Shown here: positions 16,503-25,796 of the stretch, in pieces
Position numbering within the stretch: position 1 is the first letter of the stretch
Layout of the letters: every line of letters starts with the position of its first letter
From: Lewinellaceae bacterium
GTDB taxonomy: Bacteria; Bacteroidota; Bacteroidia; Chitinophagales; Saprospiraceae
NCBI GenBank assembly: GCA_020636255.1
Contig: JACJYE010000005.1
Coordinates: 62,001-126,000 of the forward strand
Direction: 5' to 3'
DNA: 64,000 nt
The notes under the pieces: generated by a model
What the model saw: only the letters and a program-made list of their open reading frames with translations
Databases searched by the model: none
What the model was told of the DNA's origin: nothing
Position numbers and translations under genes: made by a program

Positions 16503-18347
16503 ATGAACACCCAAACCCCAAAAGGCAATAAGGCGGCCGGGCCCTACTTTATATATGCATGTTTAGTAGGGGGTGTTGTGTTTTTTGCCCGGCACTGGCC
16601 TTGGGGTGAAACGGGGCCACCCTCCGGCCTGCCCTGCGAAGCCGGTGCTGAAGCTTACCTGTCGGCCAACGATTCACTGCTTTGCTGTTATAGCCTGTCC
16701 TATTCATTCGACCCTGCGGCGGGGCCTGCTACGGCCGTTGAAACCGAGCTGTTGACGGCCGGGGCCTCCTTTTCCGCTGTACAGTACCCGCTCACTTCGG
16801 GTTGGTCCTACCAATCCTTCAGTCAGGGCCGCATGCTCCGCTGGTCGCACACCAGCGGCCTTCCTGCCGGCACCCAGCCCCTGTTCGATTTTTGTATCGA
16901 CGCCCCCCAGACAGGCTTTCCCGTTGAACTGGCCGTGAATTGGCTGGTAGGCGGCGAAACCCGCTGCAGCGATACCCTGCGCCTGGCCTGTTATCATTGC
17001 CTGGCGCCCCAGAACGACAGTCTCACCTGCCTGGCCGACGGCGGTTACAGCTATACTTTTAACCTGGTAAACCTGACGGATTACACCATCCACCGCCTGC
17101 GCCTGACGGAGCCCGCCGGGCAGAGCCTGGTCGTTGAAGAATTCCTGGATCTGGCCGGGCCGTGGGCGCCGGGCACTACCGCCGGAAGCTTTAACATCAC
17201 CTTGAGCCCGGAGGCGGAAGGCATGGATAACCTCTGCTTCGAGCTGACGGCCAGCCGCCTGCTGGGCGATTCTCTGGCACTGGATTGTTGCACCTTCACA
17301 CACTGCCTGGAGCTTCCCCTGTGCGACCGCTGCTGTACGCCCTTTGAGGAATTCGAAGCGGACGTAAATGCAGGCTTCACGGTGTCCGCCGACTGCGAAA
17401 CGGGCTTCCTCACAGCCGTATACCAGCGCTGGGGGGCTTGCGACCGAGTGTTCTGGAACCTGCGCAACCTCAATACAGGTACCGGCATTGGCGGCTTCGT
17501 CAACAACAGCACCATCACATTTACTTTTCTGGATGAAACGCCCTATCAGCTTTGCATGCGCGTGGAACGCCGCGATGCCGGAGGAGTGAACTGCTATGGC
17601 AGCTCGACGATCACGATTTGCGATACGCTGTTCTTCGACTGCCCCGACCCGCCTTGCCTGGACAGCAGCCTGATCGACTGGAGTTTCGATTGCCCGCCTG
17701 TGCTGGAGCTGGTTTGCGGTTGCGACAGCATGACCTACATCAACAGTTGCGCCGCCATGAACTGGAGCGGGGTGCTGGGCCTGGATGAGGGGCCCTGCGG
17801 CGAACCTCCCGTCGATAGCATTATCCTGGAGATCGTAGCCTTTGACCCCGGCCAGGCCTTGCTGCAATGGGCCAGCCTTGGCGGGGTGGATTACCGATTC
17901 TTCCTGGTGCAGCGCCGCCTGCCTGGAGGCGGTTGGGCGACGGTAGGGCAGGCCGACGGCACTACTTTTTTCTTTACGGATAACGATCCCGCCCCAGGCC
18001 TGAACGAATACCGCATCGTGGGTGTCACCTGGCCCGGTAAGCCGGTATTCAGCAATGTGGAGGAAATATTCATCACCGGCACATACGAAGCCGGATGGGA
18101 AGGGGAGGGGAGGCTGTGGCCCAACCCGGCACGGCATACCGCTTACCTGCAGTTGCCCTGGCCAGGGCCTGCAGTGGTGTGGGCTTTCGATGTTCAGGGC
18201 AGGCTTAGGTCAGAATGGTGGTTGCCTGGTGCATTTAACAGGGCGGCGGCCCTGCCGGTTGGAGGCTGGCCCGCCGGCCTGTATGTGCTGAAGGCCAGAA
18301 GCCCGGATGGAAAGATATGGGCCGGCAGGCTGGCCGTAACCCCTTGA
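16503..18347 (+). CDS. T9SS-secreted protein with cysteine-rich domain pair and Kazal-like module, 614 aa
   Basis: The N-terminus carries a hydrophobic export segment (YFIYACLVGGVVFFA). Residues about 55-270 contain a cysteine-rich pair of beta domains: CCYSLSYSFDPAAGPATAVE ... SGWSYQSFSQG ... LFDFCIDAP, then CLAPQNDSLTCLADGGYSYT ... LCFELTASRLLGDS ... CCTFTHCLELPLC. Closely related copies occur in the next two genes. Residues 397-432 (CPPVLELVCGCDSMTYINSC ... GPC) match the Kazal-like protease-inhibitor pattern. An Fn3-like segment (about 440-525) and a type A T9SS sorting domain (LWPNPARHTAYLQL ... WPAGLYVLKARS) end the protein. It is the first of three consecutive secreted proteins of related design. 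The role is unknown; adhesion or protease inhibition is possible. Confidence 0.8.
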   Translation: MNTQTPKGNKAAGPYFIYACLVGGVVFFARHWPWGETGPPSGLPCEAGAEAYLSANDSLLCCYSLSYSFDPAAGPATAVETELLTAGASFSAVQYPLTSGWSYQSFSQGRMLRWSHTSGLPAGTQPLFDFCIDAPQTGFPVELAVNWLVGGETRCSDTLRLACYHCLAPQNDSLTCLADGGYSYTFNLVNLTDYTIHRLRLTEPAGQSLVVEEFLDLAGPWAPGTTAGSFNITLSPEAEGMDNLCFELTASRLLGDSLALDCCTFTHCLELPLCDRCCTPFEEFEADVNAGFTVSADCETGFLTAVYQRWGACDRVFWNLRNLNTGTGIGGFVNNSTITFTFLDETPYQLCMRVERRDAGGVNCYGSSTITICDTLFFDCPDPPCLDSSLIDWSFDCPPVLELVCGCDSMTYINSCAAMNWSGVLGLDEGPCGEPPVDSIILEIVAFDPGQALLQWASLGGVDYRFFLVQRRLPGGGWATVGQADGTTFFFTDNDPAPGLNEYRIVGVTWPGKPVFSNVEEIFITGTYEAGWEGEGRLWPNPARHTAYLQLPWPGPAVVWAFDVQGRLRSEWWLPGAFNRAAALPVGGWPAGLYVLKARSPDGKIWAGRLAVTP

Positions 18348-18432
18348 CGACAACATGCTCTTGCTCATAAAACCAGGATATCCGAACAGAACAAAATGAG
18401 TTAAAACCCTGCTCTGACTAAACACCCAGAAT

Positions 18433-21400
18433 ATGAAACCCCTGATTGCTTTGCCTATCCCGGTACTGTTTGTCCTTCTCATCAGCAGGTATGCAGCACC
18501 TCCGGCCGAACCCATAGTGGATTATACCATTTCTGGTACGGTATCTGCCGATGGTGGCGCCGGCCAGCCCGTGGGTGGCCAGTCATTACCCGACAGCTCA
18601 TCTATGCTCACCCTGCACTTTAATGTGGCCGGTGGGCCGGGCTCTTCTTCTCCCATCGACATCAGTTCTTCCCCCTTGCCGGGAGAGGTCGTCAACAATC
18701 AAATGGAGATTGCTGCTCTTACTGGCCTGGACGGCCTGGTGACGGTGGCCGGAAACCTGGCCGCCGGGATATCCGGGAACGTCTCCCGCCCGGGTGGCGC
18801 GCCTGTACCCGGCATACATGTGGATCTGAGTGGGCAGAGTACCGGTAGCCAGGTTACGGACAACAGCGGCAACTATGCTTTTTCCGGCCTGGATACGGGC
18901 TTTGATTACACCGTTACGCCCTCCTGGCCCGGCGACTGCCAGTCGCCCTGCCTGAACGTTTACGACCTCTACCTCATCAGCCAGCATATCTTAGGCGTGG
19001 CTCCGCTCACTTCTCCTTATGCGCTCATCTCTGCCGATGTGAACAATTCGGCTTCTGTTACCAGCCTCGACATGATCAACCTGCAATCGGTGATCCTGGG
19101 TAATACGAGCGCTTTCCCCAATAACCTCTGCTGGCGTTTCGTGCCGGCAGATTACGTTTTCCCCATACCCTTCAACCCCTGGGCCCAGCCCTGGCCCGAA
19201 GTGGTGAACATCAATAACCTTACAGATGATGTGTTAGCCGATTTTATCGGCATCCAGGTTGGCGATGTATCAGAATGCGCCGAGGCCGTTCAGGCCGCTA
19301 CCGTAACAGTAATGGTAGAAGATGTACAAACCTGCCCGGGCGGCGCATTGCCGATAGTGGTACCCGTAAGAGTGGAAAATTTCACCGATATAACGGCCAT
19401 GCAGCTGGCCGTTCGCTGGGATCCCGCCGTGCTGGCTTACCAGGGTGTGGCTAATTTCGGCTTGCCCGGGCTTGCGCTTGCTAATTTTGGCGCACCCTTG
19501 CCCGGCGAAGGCGAATTGGCCATGGCCTGGCTGGCTACCGCTACAATTCCTCAGACTGTGCCCGACGGCAGCCTGTTGTTCAATTTAATCCTAAATGTAA
19601 CCGGCCCGGCCGGAAGCCAGTCGCCAGTCGCGATTGCCGATACTCCGCTTCCTGGCCAGGTGGTGGACGGCGCCGGGCAGGTGGCCGCCATCAATGGGCA
19701 GAATGGCCTCGTGACGATCGGAGGGGCGCCGATAGCATTGGGGCCGGTGTATTGCGCCGATGGCCAGCAATTCATTTCCTTTTATTCCGAAGGCGCCGTT
19801 TCCGGCGCAGACGGCGATAACGTCTTTGCCGATTATGGCAACGATGGATGGATCGTATACGAGCTGCCCGACAACGGTTTTTACCTGATCGAGTCGGCCG
19901 CGGGGGGCTGCCTGACATTCGAGAGCAGTATCGTGGGCGCCTGCGCCGATGCCCTGATCCCGGACTGCCAGCAACCCATAGCGCTTTCTCCCGACGTGGC
20001 GCCCGATGGCAGCCTTCAGATATGGGGCAGCAAAGTTGTATGGGTAAGTGATGCCGACGGCGATAACGACATCTATGCCTACGACCTGTCTACAGGCGTA
20101 CTGACGAATGTTTCCAATAATGCTGCTGATGACAATACCCCGCACCTTTACGGCAACCGCATCGCATGGCGGGGCGATGAAGACGGCGACTACGAAATAT
20201 GGGCCTACGACTGCATGACGCAGGAGCGGTGGCAGGTGTCGGACAATACGACGGATGTCGACCATAGCCCTCAGGTGTACAACAACTACGTTGCCTGGCG
20301 CAGCAATCAGGATGGCGATAACGAGATATACCTCTACGATCTGGTGAACGGCACGCAGATCAATATTTCCAACGACAACGCTACCGGTGCGGGCAGCCCT
20401 GCTGTTTTCGGCGACTGGGTAGTATGGGAAAGCACTGACGATGGGCCTGACGTGGACGTTTTTCTCTACACTATAAGCACTCAAAGCAAGCAGAACCTGT
20501 CGAATAGCGCCGGCGATGAGAGCGGGCTGCGTCTGCGGGCAGATAAGGCCATTTGGGCTACCACTGCTGATTTTGGGCTCACCTACGATCTTTCGGTATA
20601 CGACTTGTCGGCCAGTACCCTGATCCCACTGGCTGCGGGGCTCGATATGAACCCGTTCGAGATCGATGTGCAGGGCGATTACGCCGTTTGGGCGGCCCGG
20701 CAGGGGGGAAACATCGAGATCTTTGCTTACAACCTGCCCGCAGGCCCCGTTGTACAACTCACCAATAGTTCGGATGACAACAGCCGGCCGGCTATCCACG
20801 CCGGGCAGGTTGTATGGGAAGCCAGTGAAGGTGGCGCGCGGGAGATCGGTTATTACAACCTCGGCACCGGGCAAAGCGGTATACTGGGCACCAGCCCCAC
20901 AGCAGATCTCTTTCCCGACAATTACGGCCCCTTTGCCGTTTGGATGTCCGACCGCAGCGGGGACGGCCAGTACGAATTGTATTTCTACAACACCCACCTC
21001 CTCCCGCCGCCGGCTGCACCCCTCGACGGCAACGCTTCCATCACTGCGGGCCTGTGCCCGGGCGATGCGGCCACCCTGGTGCTGGAGCTGGCCGGAGCCG
21101 GCCTTGAAGCCGTCTGGTTTGAAGATGATCAGATGGTTACAGAGCTTTATGCCAGCGCCGACAACCTTTTCCAGCCCGCCATCGATGGGGCTACGGTGCT
21201 TTATGGCGCCTGGCGCAACCCGCTTACCGGCTGTGCCGGCCCGCTAACGGCCGTAGCCCTGGACGCCAGCGCATCTGACAACCTGGCCTGCAACGACAAT
21301 ATCATTGTGGCCCTGGGTCCGCAATGCCAGGCAATGCTGCAGCCCGATGCCGTCCTGGAAGGAGCGCTGGGGTGTCTGACGGCAGCTGACTTTATACTCA

Positions 21401-24400
21401 GCGTCGATGATGGCGAGCCTGGTAATGGAGCGGTAGTGGACGGCGGCGGCGGCTGGACATATACAGTGGCCCTCGCGCCGGGCCTGACGGCCAACTTTAG
21501 TAGCTGCTTCGGCACTGTCCTGGCGCAGGATGTGTTTGCGCCTCTCATCGATTGTCCTTTCGACCTTACGGTTCAGGCCTCAGCAGGCCAAAGTGAAGCC
21601 CCGGCGGCCTGGCCCGATCCGGCCGTACTGGATAACTGCCTGGCCACTCTCGCCGGCGATCATGCTTCCGGCGATCTCTTTCCCGTTGGGAGCACTACCG
21701 TAATGTATACCGCTACCGACGCGAGCGGCAACCAGGCCGGATGCGATTTTCTGGTTACCGTTTTGGCGCCGCCCGCCGACATCATCCTTACTGTAGGCTC
21801 GGTTATTATAGACGTCGGCGAGACGGCCTGCATTCCGGTGACGGTGGAAAATCTTCTGGATATCACAGGCATGCTATTCAGTATCAGTTATGACCCTGCC
21901 GTTGTACAAATCATCGGTATATCCAGTTTTGGCCTGCCTGGAATGGATGTTTCGAATTTCGCCTTTCCGGCCTCCGGCGTGATCACTTTCGCCTGGAATG
22001 ATGAAAACTTTACGGGGCAGAGCCTGCCCGACGGCGCCGTGTTGTTCGAGATCTGTTTTGAAGGGCTGATGCCTGGAGTGTCGCCTGTCTCAATTACTGA
22101 TCAGCCCACTGCCATAGAATTTGCAGACGCCTCTTTTAATGTGGTGCCCGTTACGATCAACAACGGCTCGGCCACGGTGAACGCCCCCCTGGTGCTGGAT
22201 TGCCCGGCAGATATCGTCCAGGCTGTCGATGCCGGTTTGTGTGTGGCTTTTGTCAACATTCCAGTACCCACCCTGCCCGGCCCTGGTGTGCTCACTAATG
22301 ACTATACAGGCATCGATGACGCCAGCGCTCAGTATCCGGTTGGCGTTACTACCGTGGTGTACACCTATACCGGGCCTAACGATACTTTGTCGTGCACTTT
22401 CACCGTAACCATCCTGGACATCATCCCGCCAACAGCGGTATGCCCGCCATCTTTTCAGGTGAACGGGGATGCCGCCGCCGGAGGTGCTCCGGTGATCCTG
22501 CCCGATCCGACGGTTACCGACAACTGTCCCCAGGTAAGCTGGGTGTATTCCCAGTCCAGCGGCGCCCTCTTTCCCTGCGGGGAAACCACCGTCATCTGCA
22601 CGGCGACGGATTCGAGCGGCAATCAGGCGGAGTGTACCTTTACCGTAACCGTCGACTGCGATTGCCTCGGCCTGGGGCTGGCCGTGAGCCAGGCGCCACC
22701 TACCGACAGCAGTGCTTGCTGCTGGAACCTGGACTACAGCAATGCCGGCAGCGAAACCGTTTACGGTTTAGCGCTGACTCCGCTGGACGGCGTGCAGCTG
22801 AGCAGCGTAAGTGCGGCGCCCGGCTACGGCACTCCGAACACCGGTTTGTACAATACCCTTATTACTCCTAACGGCTTTGGCCCTATGCCGCCTTCGGTTC
22901 CTGATGTAGCGGATATCTGCCTGGGGCATGTGCTGGCTACGCCTCAATACGTGGTGGTGGGCTACCTCGACGCCAACTATGAGCCCTTCTGTACGGACAC
23001 CCTGGTGTTCAACTGCCCCCCCGAGCGGAGCTGCCTCTATATCGTGAATGACAGCCTGGTATGTGATACCAATGGCTACAAATACATCGTCACCGTCACC
23101 AATCCACCTGGCGCCGACTTTCCCGTAGGTTACATAAAACTCAATCCCACGCCGGCCATTCCCGGCGCCTTTTTGTTGCCCGGCCCCGGCATTATCCTGT
23201 CTGACACCCTGTACCAGGGCGATACGACGATGCTGATGTGGAACATCATCACGGCCGATGATTTGTTCGGCGACAGCTTGTGTTTCGTCCTTTCCGCGCA
23301 CGACGGCCCGGAAGAGCGGCTGTGTTGCGCCGAGATCGACACCTGCATCGCCTTCCCGAACTGCGAGCCGTGCAGTTATGTAGATGCCGGCGTAGGCGTG
23401 GCCCCCTTGCCCGGCACTGGCGGCGATTGCCCTGCTGGCAACCCGCTTCAGGAACCCTGGCTGCAGTCGATCATCGCCAGTTGTGCAGAGCGCCCCTGTG
23501 GCTTGATGGTATACTGCTGCCAGTTCCAGGGCCAGCCGGTGATCAATGTACAGGATGATGTAGCCTTGTGCACCGACCCGGGGGGGGCGGTGTATGATTA
23601 TGCCGGCAACCTTCTGTTTTTCTACGGCGGCATAGGCGGTATCAACCTCGGCCTTGCCGAACAGTTGGAGGAATGTACGCTGATCTTTGACTGCAACCAG
23701 CTGGGCGACTGCTGTTACAGCCTGTTTCTGGATAACCAGCACCCTGCTTCAGGGTATTTTACCAGTATACAAACCGTTATTCTGCAGGCGGGCGTCACCT
23801 TCTCCGCCATCGATTATGAGCTGCTCTCCGGTTGGTCGTATAATCCGTCACTGCCCGGGCAGAACAGCTACAACTGGGTGCACAACAGCGGCAGCATCCC
23901 CTTGTTGTCGGATTACCATTTGTTCGACTTCTGTATCGAGGGCAGCACGACTACCGATTCCATTAGCATAGAAATACAATGGATGCGGGGCGACTCGGCC
24001 ATCTGCCGGGATACTGTGAAAGTATACTGCCCGGAATGCCTGGCGATAACCGATGACAGCATTGCCTGCAATCCGGATGGCAGTTACACCTACACCTTCA
24101 GCGGGCAGAACTGGTCGGGTTATGGTGTAAATGCAGTGGGTTTTGTCGAAACGTCTACTGATTTCGATATCGTAGAAGATGAGATCGGGCTACCCTTCCT
24201 GGTGCCCGATCACGGCGCCGCCTTCGGGCCTCTGGCCATCACTATCGTACCCACCGGATCGGCGGCGGGCGATACGCTTTGTTTCGACATCGTATTGCGG
24301 CAATTGGTAGGCGATAGTATCGACATCCTGTGTTGTTATGCTACCCATTGCATCGTGCTGCCACCCTGCGACAGCATAACCCCCTGCCTTGATCTGATCT

Positions 24401-25734
24401 GCCTTGCGCCTCCCGACGTGGTTCTGGATTGCAGCAGCCTGCCACCTTTTGACCCCAATACCCCGTCCGATCTGCAGCCTCTTTTCGGCATAGCGGAAGC
24501 CATAGGTGACTGTCCGGGCCTGAGCTGGCAGGAGCTACCGCCCGTAGTTATGCTCAGCGATTGCGCCGGCGGAACGATCGGGCGCAGTTTCGTTGCCTTC
24601 GATGCGGCCGGCAACCCTAGTACCAATCTCTGTACTCAGACGGTGACGCTGCAAGCCGGCCCCCTGAATTACGGCATCCGTTTCCCTGCCGATACCAGCG
24701 TCGATTGCGCCGGGCTGGATGCCCTGGCCATTGACATACAGGGGGGCGCCTGTGATATGATCGCCGTCACTTTTTCTGATGAAGAACTCCCTGTTTCCGG
24801 CAATGAGTGCCGCAAGCTGGCCCGTACCTGGAGGGTGATCAACTGGTGCGAGTACGATGGCGCCTCCGCCCCGGTAGTGGTAGGCCGCGATGAAGACTGC
24901 GACGGCTTTTCCGGCGAAGAGGATATCTGGGTGCTGGTGCGCCCCGGCGGTTTGTCGTATTACGACCAGGACGGCGATGAAACCAATGGCAGCCCTGCTG
25001 CCGGCGCCAAAGGGACAGGCTGCGACGGCCTTACCAACCCTGCCGGTTACTGGGTGGATTCCGGTATCAAGCCTGCTATTGCATCGGTGGGGCATTGGGT
25101 GTACAACCAGGTTATCGATGTGACGGAGGACTGTACACCGCCGACAGGGCTGATCTGCAATTCGGTGCTTGCCGGCATCCTTCAGCCACTCTTGCCGCCT
25201 GCCGATGTCGATGGCGACGGAGACCTTGACGATGCATCACTCACCCTGATACCCGGGGACTTCCTGGTGGGCCCGGCACTGGACGACTGTTCGCCGCCGG
25301 TGGTGTACTCCATCAATCTGGTGGGTCAGGCGGCAAGCCAGTCGCAGAGCAACATCGTCCTTACCTGCGATCAGGTAGGTTTTGTCAACCTGGAGATCCA
25401 TGCCTGGGATGCCGTAGGCAACCATGATCTCTGCCAGGTACAGCTGCTGTTGCAGGACCAGCAGGGCCTGTGCCTGCCGCCGTTGGTTACAGAGGACGTG
25501 CGCCTGCAGCCCAACCCCGCCAGTGGGCAATTGCTGGTGCGTTCCAACCGGGAAGGCGAATGCACGCTTGAGATACTCGGGCCGGAAGGGCCGCTGCGGC
25601 GAAGCCAGGAAGTGTTTTTCCGGGCTGCGGCCGTAGCGCAGCTGAACCTCGAGGGCCTGGCGCCGGGGCTGTACCTGCTGCGCCTGCGTTATGCCGACGG
25701 GCAGGTGGTGGTGTGCCGGTTTGTCAAAATGTAA
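18433..25734 (+). CDS. Giant T9SS-secreted multidomain protein with cohesin-like, dockerin-like, propeller and HYR domains, 2433 aa
   Basis: Approximate domain order: export segment (IPVLFVLLISRYAAP); partial cohesin-like end (20-110); carboxypeptidase-regulatory-like unit (115-150, TDNSGNYAFSGLDTG); dockerin-like region (173-282, LNVYDLYLISQHILG and the Ca-loop ADVNNSASVTSLDM, then WRFVPADYVFPIPF); cohesin-like domain (290-430, VRVENFTDITAMQLAVRWDP); beta-propeller of TolB-type repeats (524-854, VSDADGDNDIYAYDLS); HYR domain (1036-1112); second cohesin-like domain (1116-1252); two more HYR domains (1254-1407); the cysteine-rich domain series shared with both neighbouring genes (1409-1982); further HYR-like and Ca-binding D-rich stretches; type A T9SS sorting domain from ~2356 (LQPNPASGQLLVRS). 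It is surface-exposed or secreted. Domain names rest on motif resemblance. A hairpin follows the stop codon. Confidence 0.85.
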   Translation: MKPLIALPIPVLFVLLISRYAAPPAEPIVDYTISGTVSADGGAGQPVGGQSLPDSSSMLTLHFNVAGGPGSSSPIDISSSPLPGEVVNNQMEIAALTGLDGLVTVAGNLAAGISGNVSRPGGAPVPGIHVDLSGQSTGSQVTDNSGNYAFSGLDTGFDYTVTPSWPGDCQSPCLNVYDLYLISQHILGVAPLTSPYALISADVNNSASVTSLDMINLQSVILGNTSAFPNNLCWRFVPADYVFPIPFNPWAQPWPEVVNINNLTDDVLADFIGIQVGDVSECAEAVQAATVTVMVEDVQTCPGGALPIVVPVRVENFTDITAMQLAVRWDPAVLAYQGVANFGLPGLALANFGAPLPGEGELAMAWLATATIPQTVPDGSLLFNLILNVTGPAGSQSPVAIADTPLPGQVVDGAGQVAAINGQNGLVTIGGAPIALGPVYCADGQQFISFYSEGAVSGADGDNVFADYGNDGWIVYELPDNGFYLIESAAGGCLTFESSIVGACADALIPDCQQPIALSPDVAPDGSLQIWGSKVVWVSDADGDNDIYAYDLSTGVLTNVSNNAADDNTPHLYGNRIAWRGDEDGDYEIWAYDCMTQERWQVSDNTTDVDHSPQVYNNYVAWRSNQDGDNEIYLYDLVNGTQINISNDNATGAGSPAVFGDWVVWESTDDGPDVDVFLYTISTQSKQNLSNSAGDESGLRLRADKAIWATTADFGLTYDLSVYDLSASTLIPLAAGLDMNPFEIDVQGDYAVWAARQGGNIEIFAYNLPAGPVVQLTNSSDDNSRPAIHAGQVVWEASEGGAREIGYYNLGTGQSGILGTSPTADLFPDNYGPFAVWMSDRSGDGQYELYFYNTHLLPPPAAPLDGNASITAGLCPGDAATLVLELAGAGLEAVWFEDDQMVTELYASADNLFQPAIDGATVLYGAWRNPLTGCAGPLTAVALDASASDNLACNDNIIVALGPQCQAMLQPDAVLEGALGCLTAADFILSVDDGEPGNGAVVDGGGGWTYTVALAPGLTANFSSCFGTVLAQDVFAPLIDCPFDLTVQASAGQSEAPAAWPDPAVLDNCLATLAGDHASGDLFPVGSTTVMYTATDASGNQAGCDFLVTVLAPPADIILTVGSVIIDVGETACIPVTVENLLDITGMLFSISYDPAVVQIIGISSFGLPGMDVSNFAFPASGVITFAWNDENFTGQSLPDGAVLFEICFEGLMPGVSPVSITDQPTAIEFADASFNVVPVTINNGSATVNAPLVLDCPADIVQAVDAGLCVAFVNIPVPTLPGPGVLTNDYTGIDDASAQYPVGVTTVVYTYTGPNDTLSCTFTVTILDIIPPTAVCPPSFQVNGDAAAGGAPVILPDPTVTDNCPQVSWVYSQSSGALFPCGETTVICTATDSSGNQAECTFTVTVDCDCLGLGLAVSQAPPTDSSACCWNLDYSNAGSETVYGLALTPLDGVQLSSVSAAPGYGTPNTGLYNTLITPNGFGPMPPSVPDVADICLGHVLATPQYVVVGYLDANYEPFCTDTLVFNCPPERSCLYIVNDSLVCDTNGYKYIVTVTNPPGADFPVGYIKLNPTPAIPGAFLLPGPGIILSDTLYQGDTTMLMWNIITADDLFGDSLCFVLSAHDGPEERLCCAEIDTCIAFPNCEPCSYVDAGVGVAPLPGTGGDCPAGNPLQEPWLQSIIASCAERPCGLMVYCCQFQGQPVINVQDDVALCTDPGGAVYDYAGNLLFFYGGIGGINLGLAEQLEECTLIFDCNQLGDCCYSLFLDNQHPASGYFTSIQTVILQAGVTFSAIDYELLSGWSYNPSLPGQNSYNWVHNSGSIPLLSDYHLFDFCIEGSTTTDSISIEIQWMRGDSAICRDTVKVYCPECLAITDDSIACNPDGSYTYTFSGQNWSGYGVNAVGFVETSTDFDIVEDEIGLPFLVPDHGAAFGPLAITIVPTGSAAGDTLCFDIVLRQLVGDSIDILCCYATHCIVLPPCDSITPCLDLICLAPPDVVLDCSSLPPFDPNTPSDLQPLFGIAEAIGDCPGLSWQELPPVVMLSDCAGGTIGRSFVAFDAAGNPSTNLCTQTVTLQAGPLNYGIRFPADTSVDCAGLDALAIDIQGGACDMIAVTFSDEELPVSGNECRKLARTWRVINWCEYDGASAPVVVGRDEDCDGFSGEEDIWVLVRPGGLSYYDQDGDETNGSPAAGAKGTGCDGLTNPAGYWVDSGIKPAIASVGHWVYNQVIDVTEDCTPPTGLICNSVLAGILQPLLPPADVDGDGDLDDASLTLIPGDFLVGPALDDCSPPVVYSINLVGQAASQSQSNIVLTCDQVGFVNLEIHAWDAVGNHDLCQVQLLLQDQQGLCLPPLVTEDVRLQPNPASGQLLVRSNREGECTLEILGPEGPLRRSQEVFFRAAAVAQLNLEGLAPGLYLLRLRYADGQVVVCRFVKM

Positions 25735-25738
25735 ACCC

Positions 25739-25773
25739 GGTGCGGCCGGAAGGCCGCACCGCCATATATTCTT
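25739..25773 (+). terminator. Hairpin after the 2433-residue gene
   Basis: Perfect 9-bp stem GGTGCGGCC / GGCCGCACC (25739-25747 and 25752-25760) with a GGAA loop. The T-rich run that follows (ATATATTCTTTT) is weak, so it may only partly terminate before the next gene at 25797. Confidence 0.5.
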
Positions 25774-25796
25774 TTCACCTAAAAAACGCTATTACC

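Noticed and set aside
16704..18137. 477-codon minus-strand ORF inside the 614-residue protein gene
   Set aside because: It lies antisense to a well-supported T9SS protein; long antisense frames are expected in GC-rich coding DNA, and its translation has no recognisable domain.
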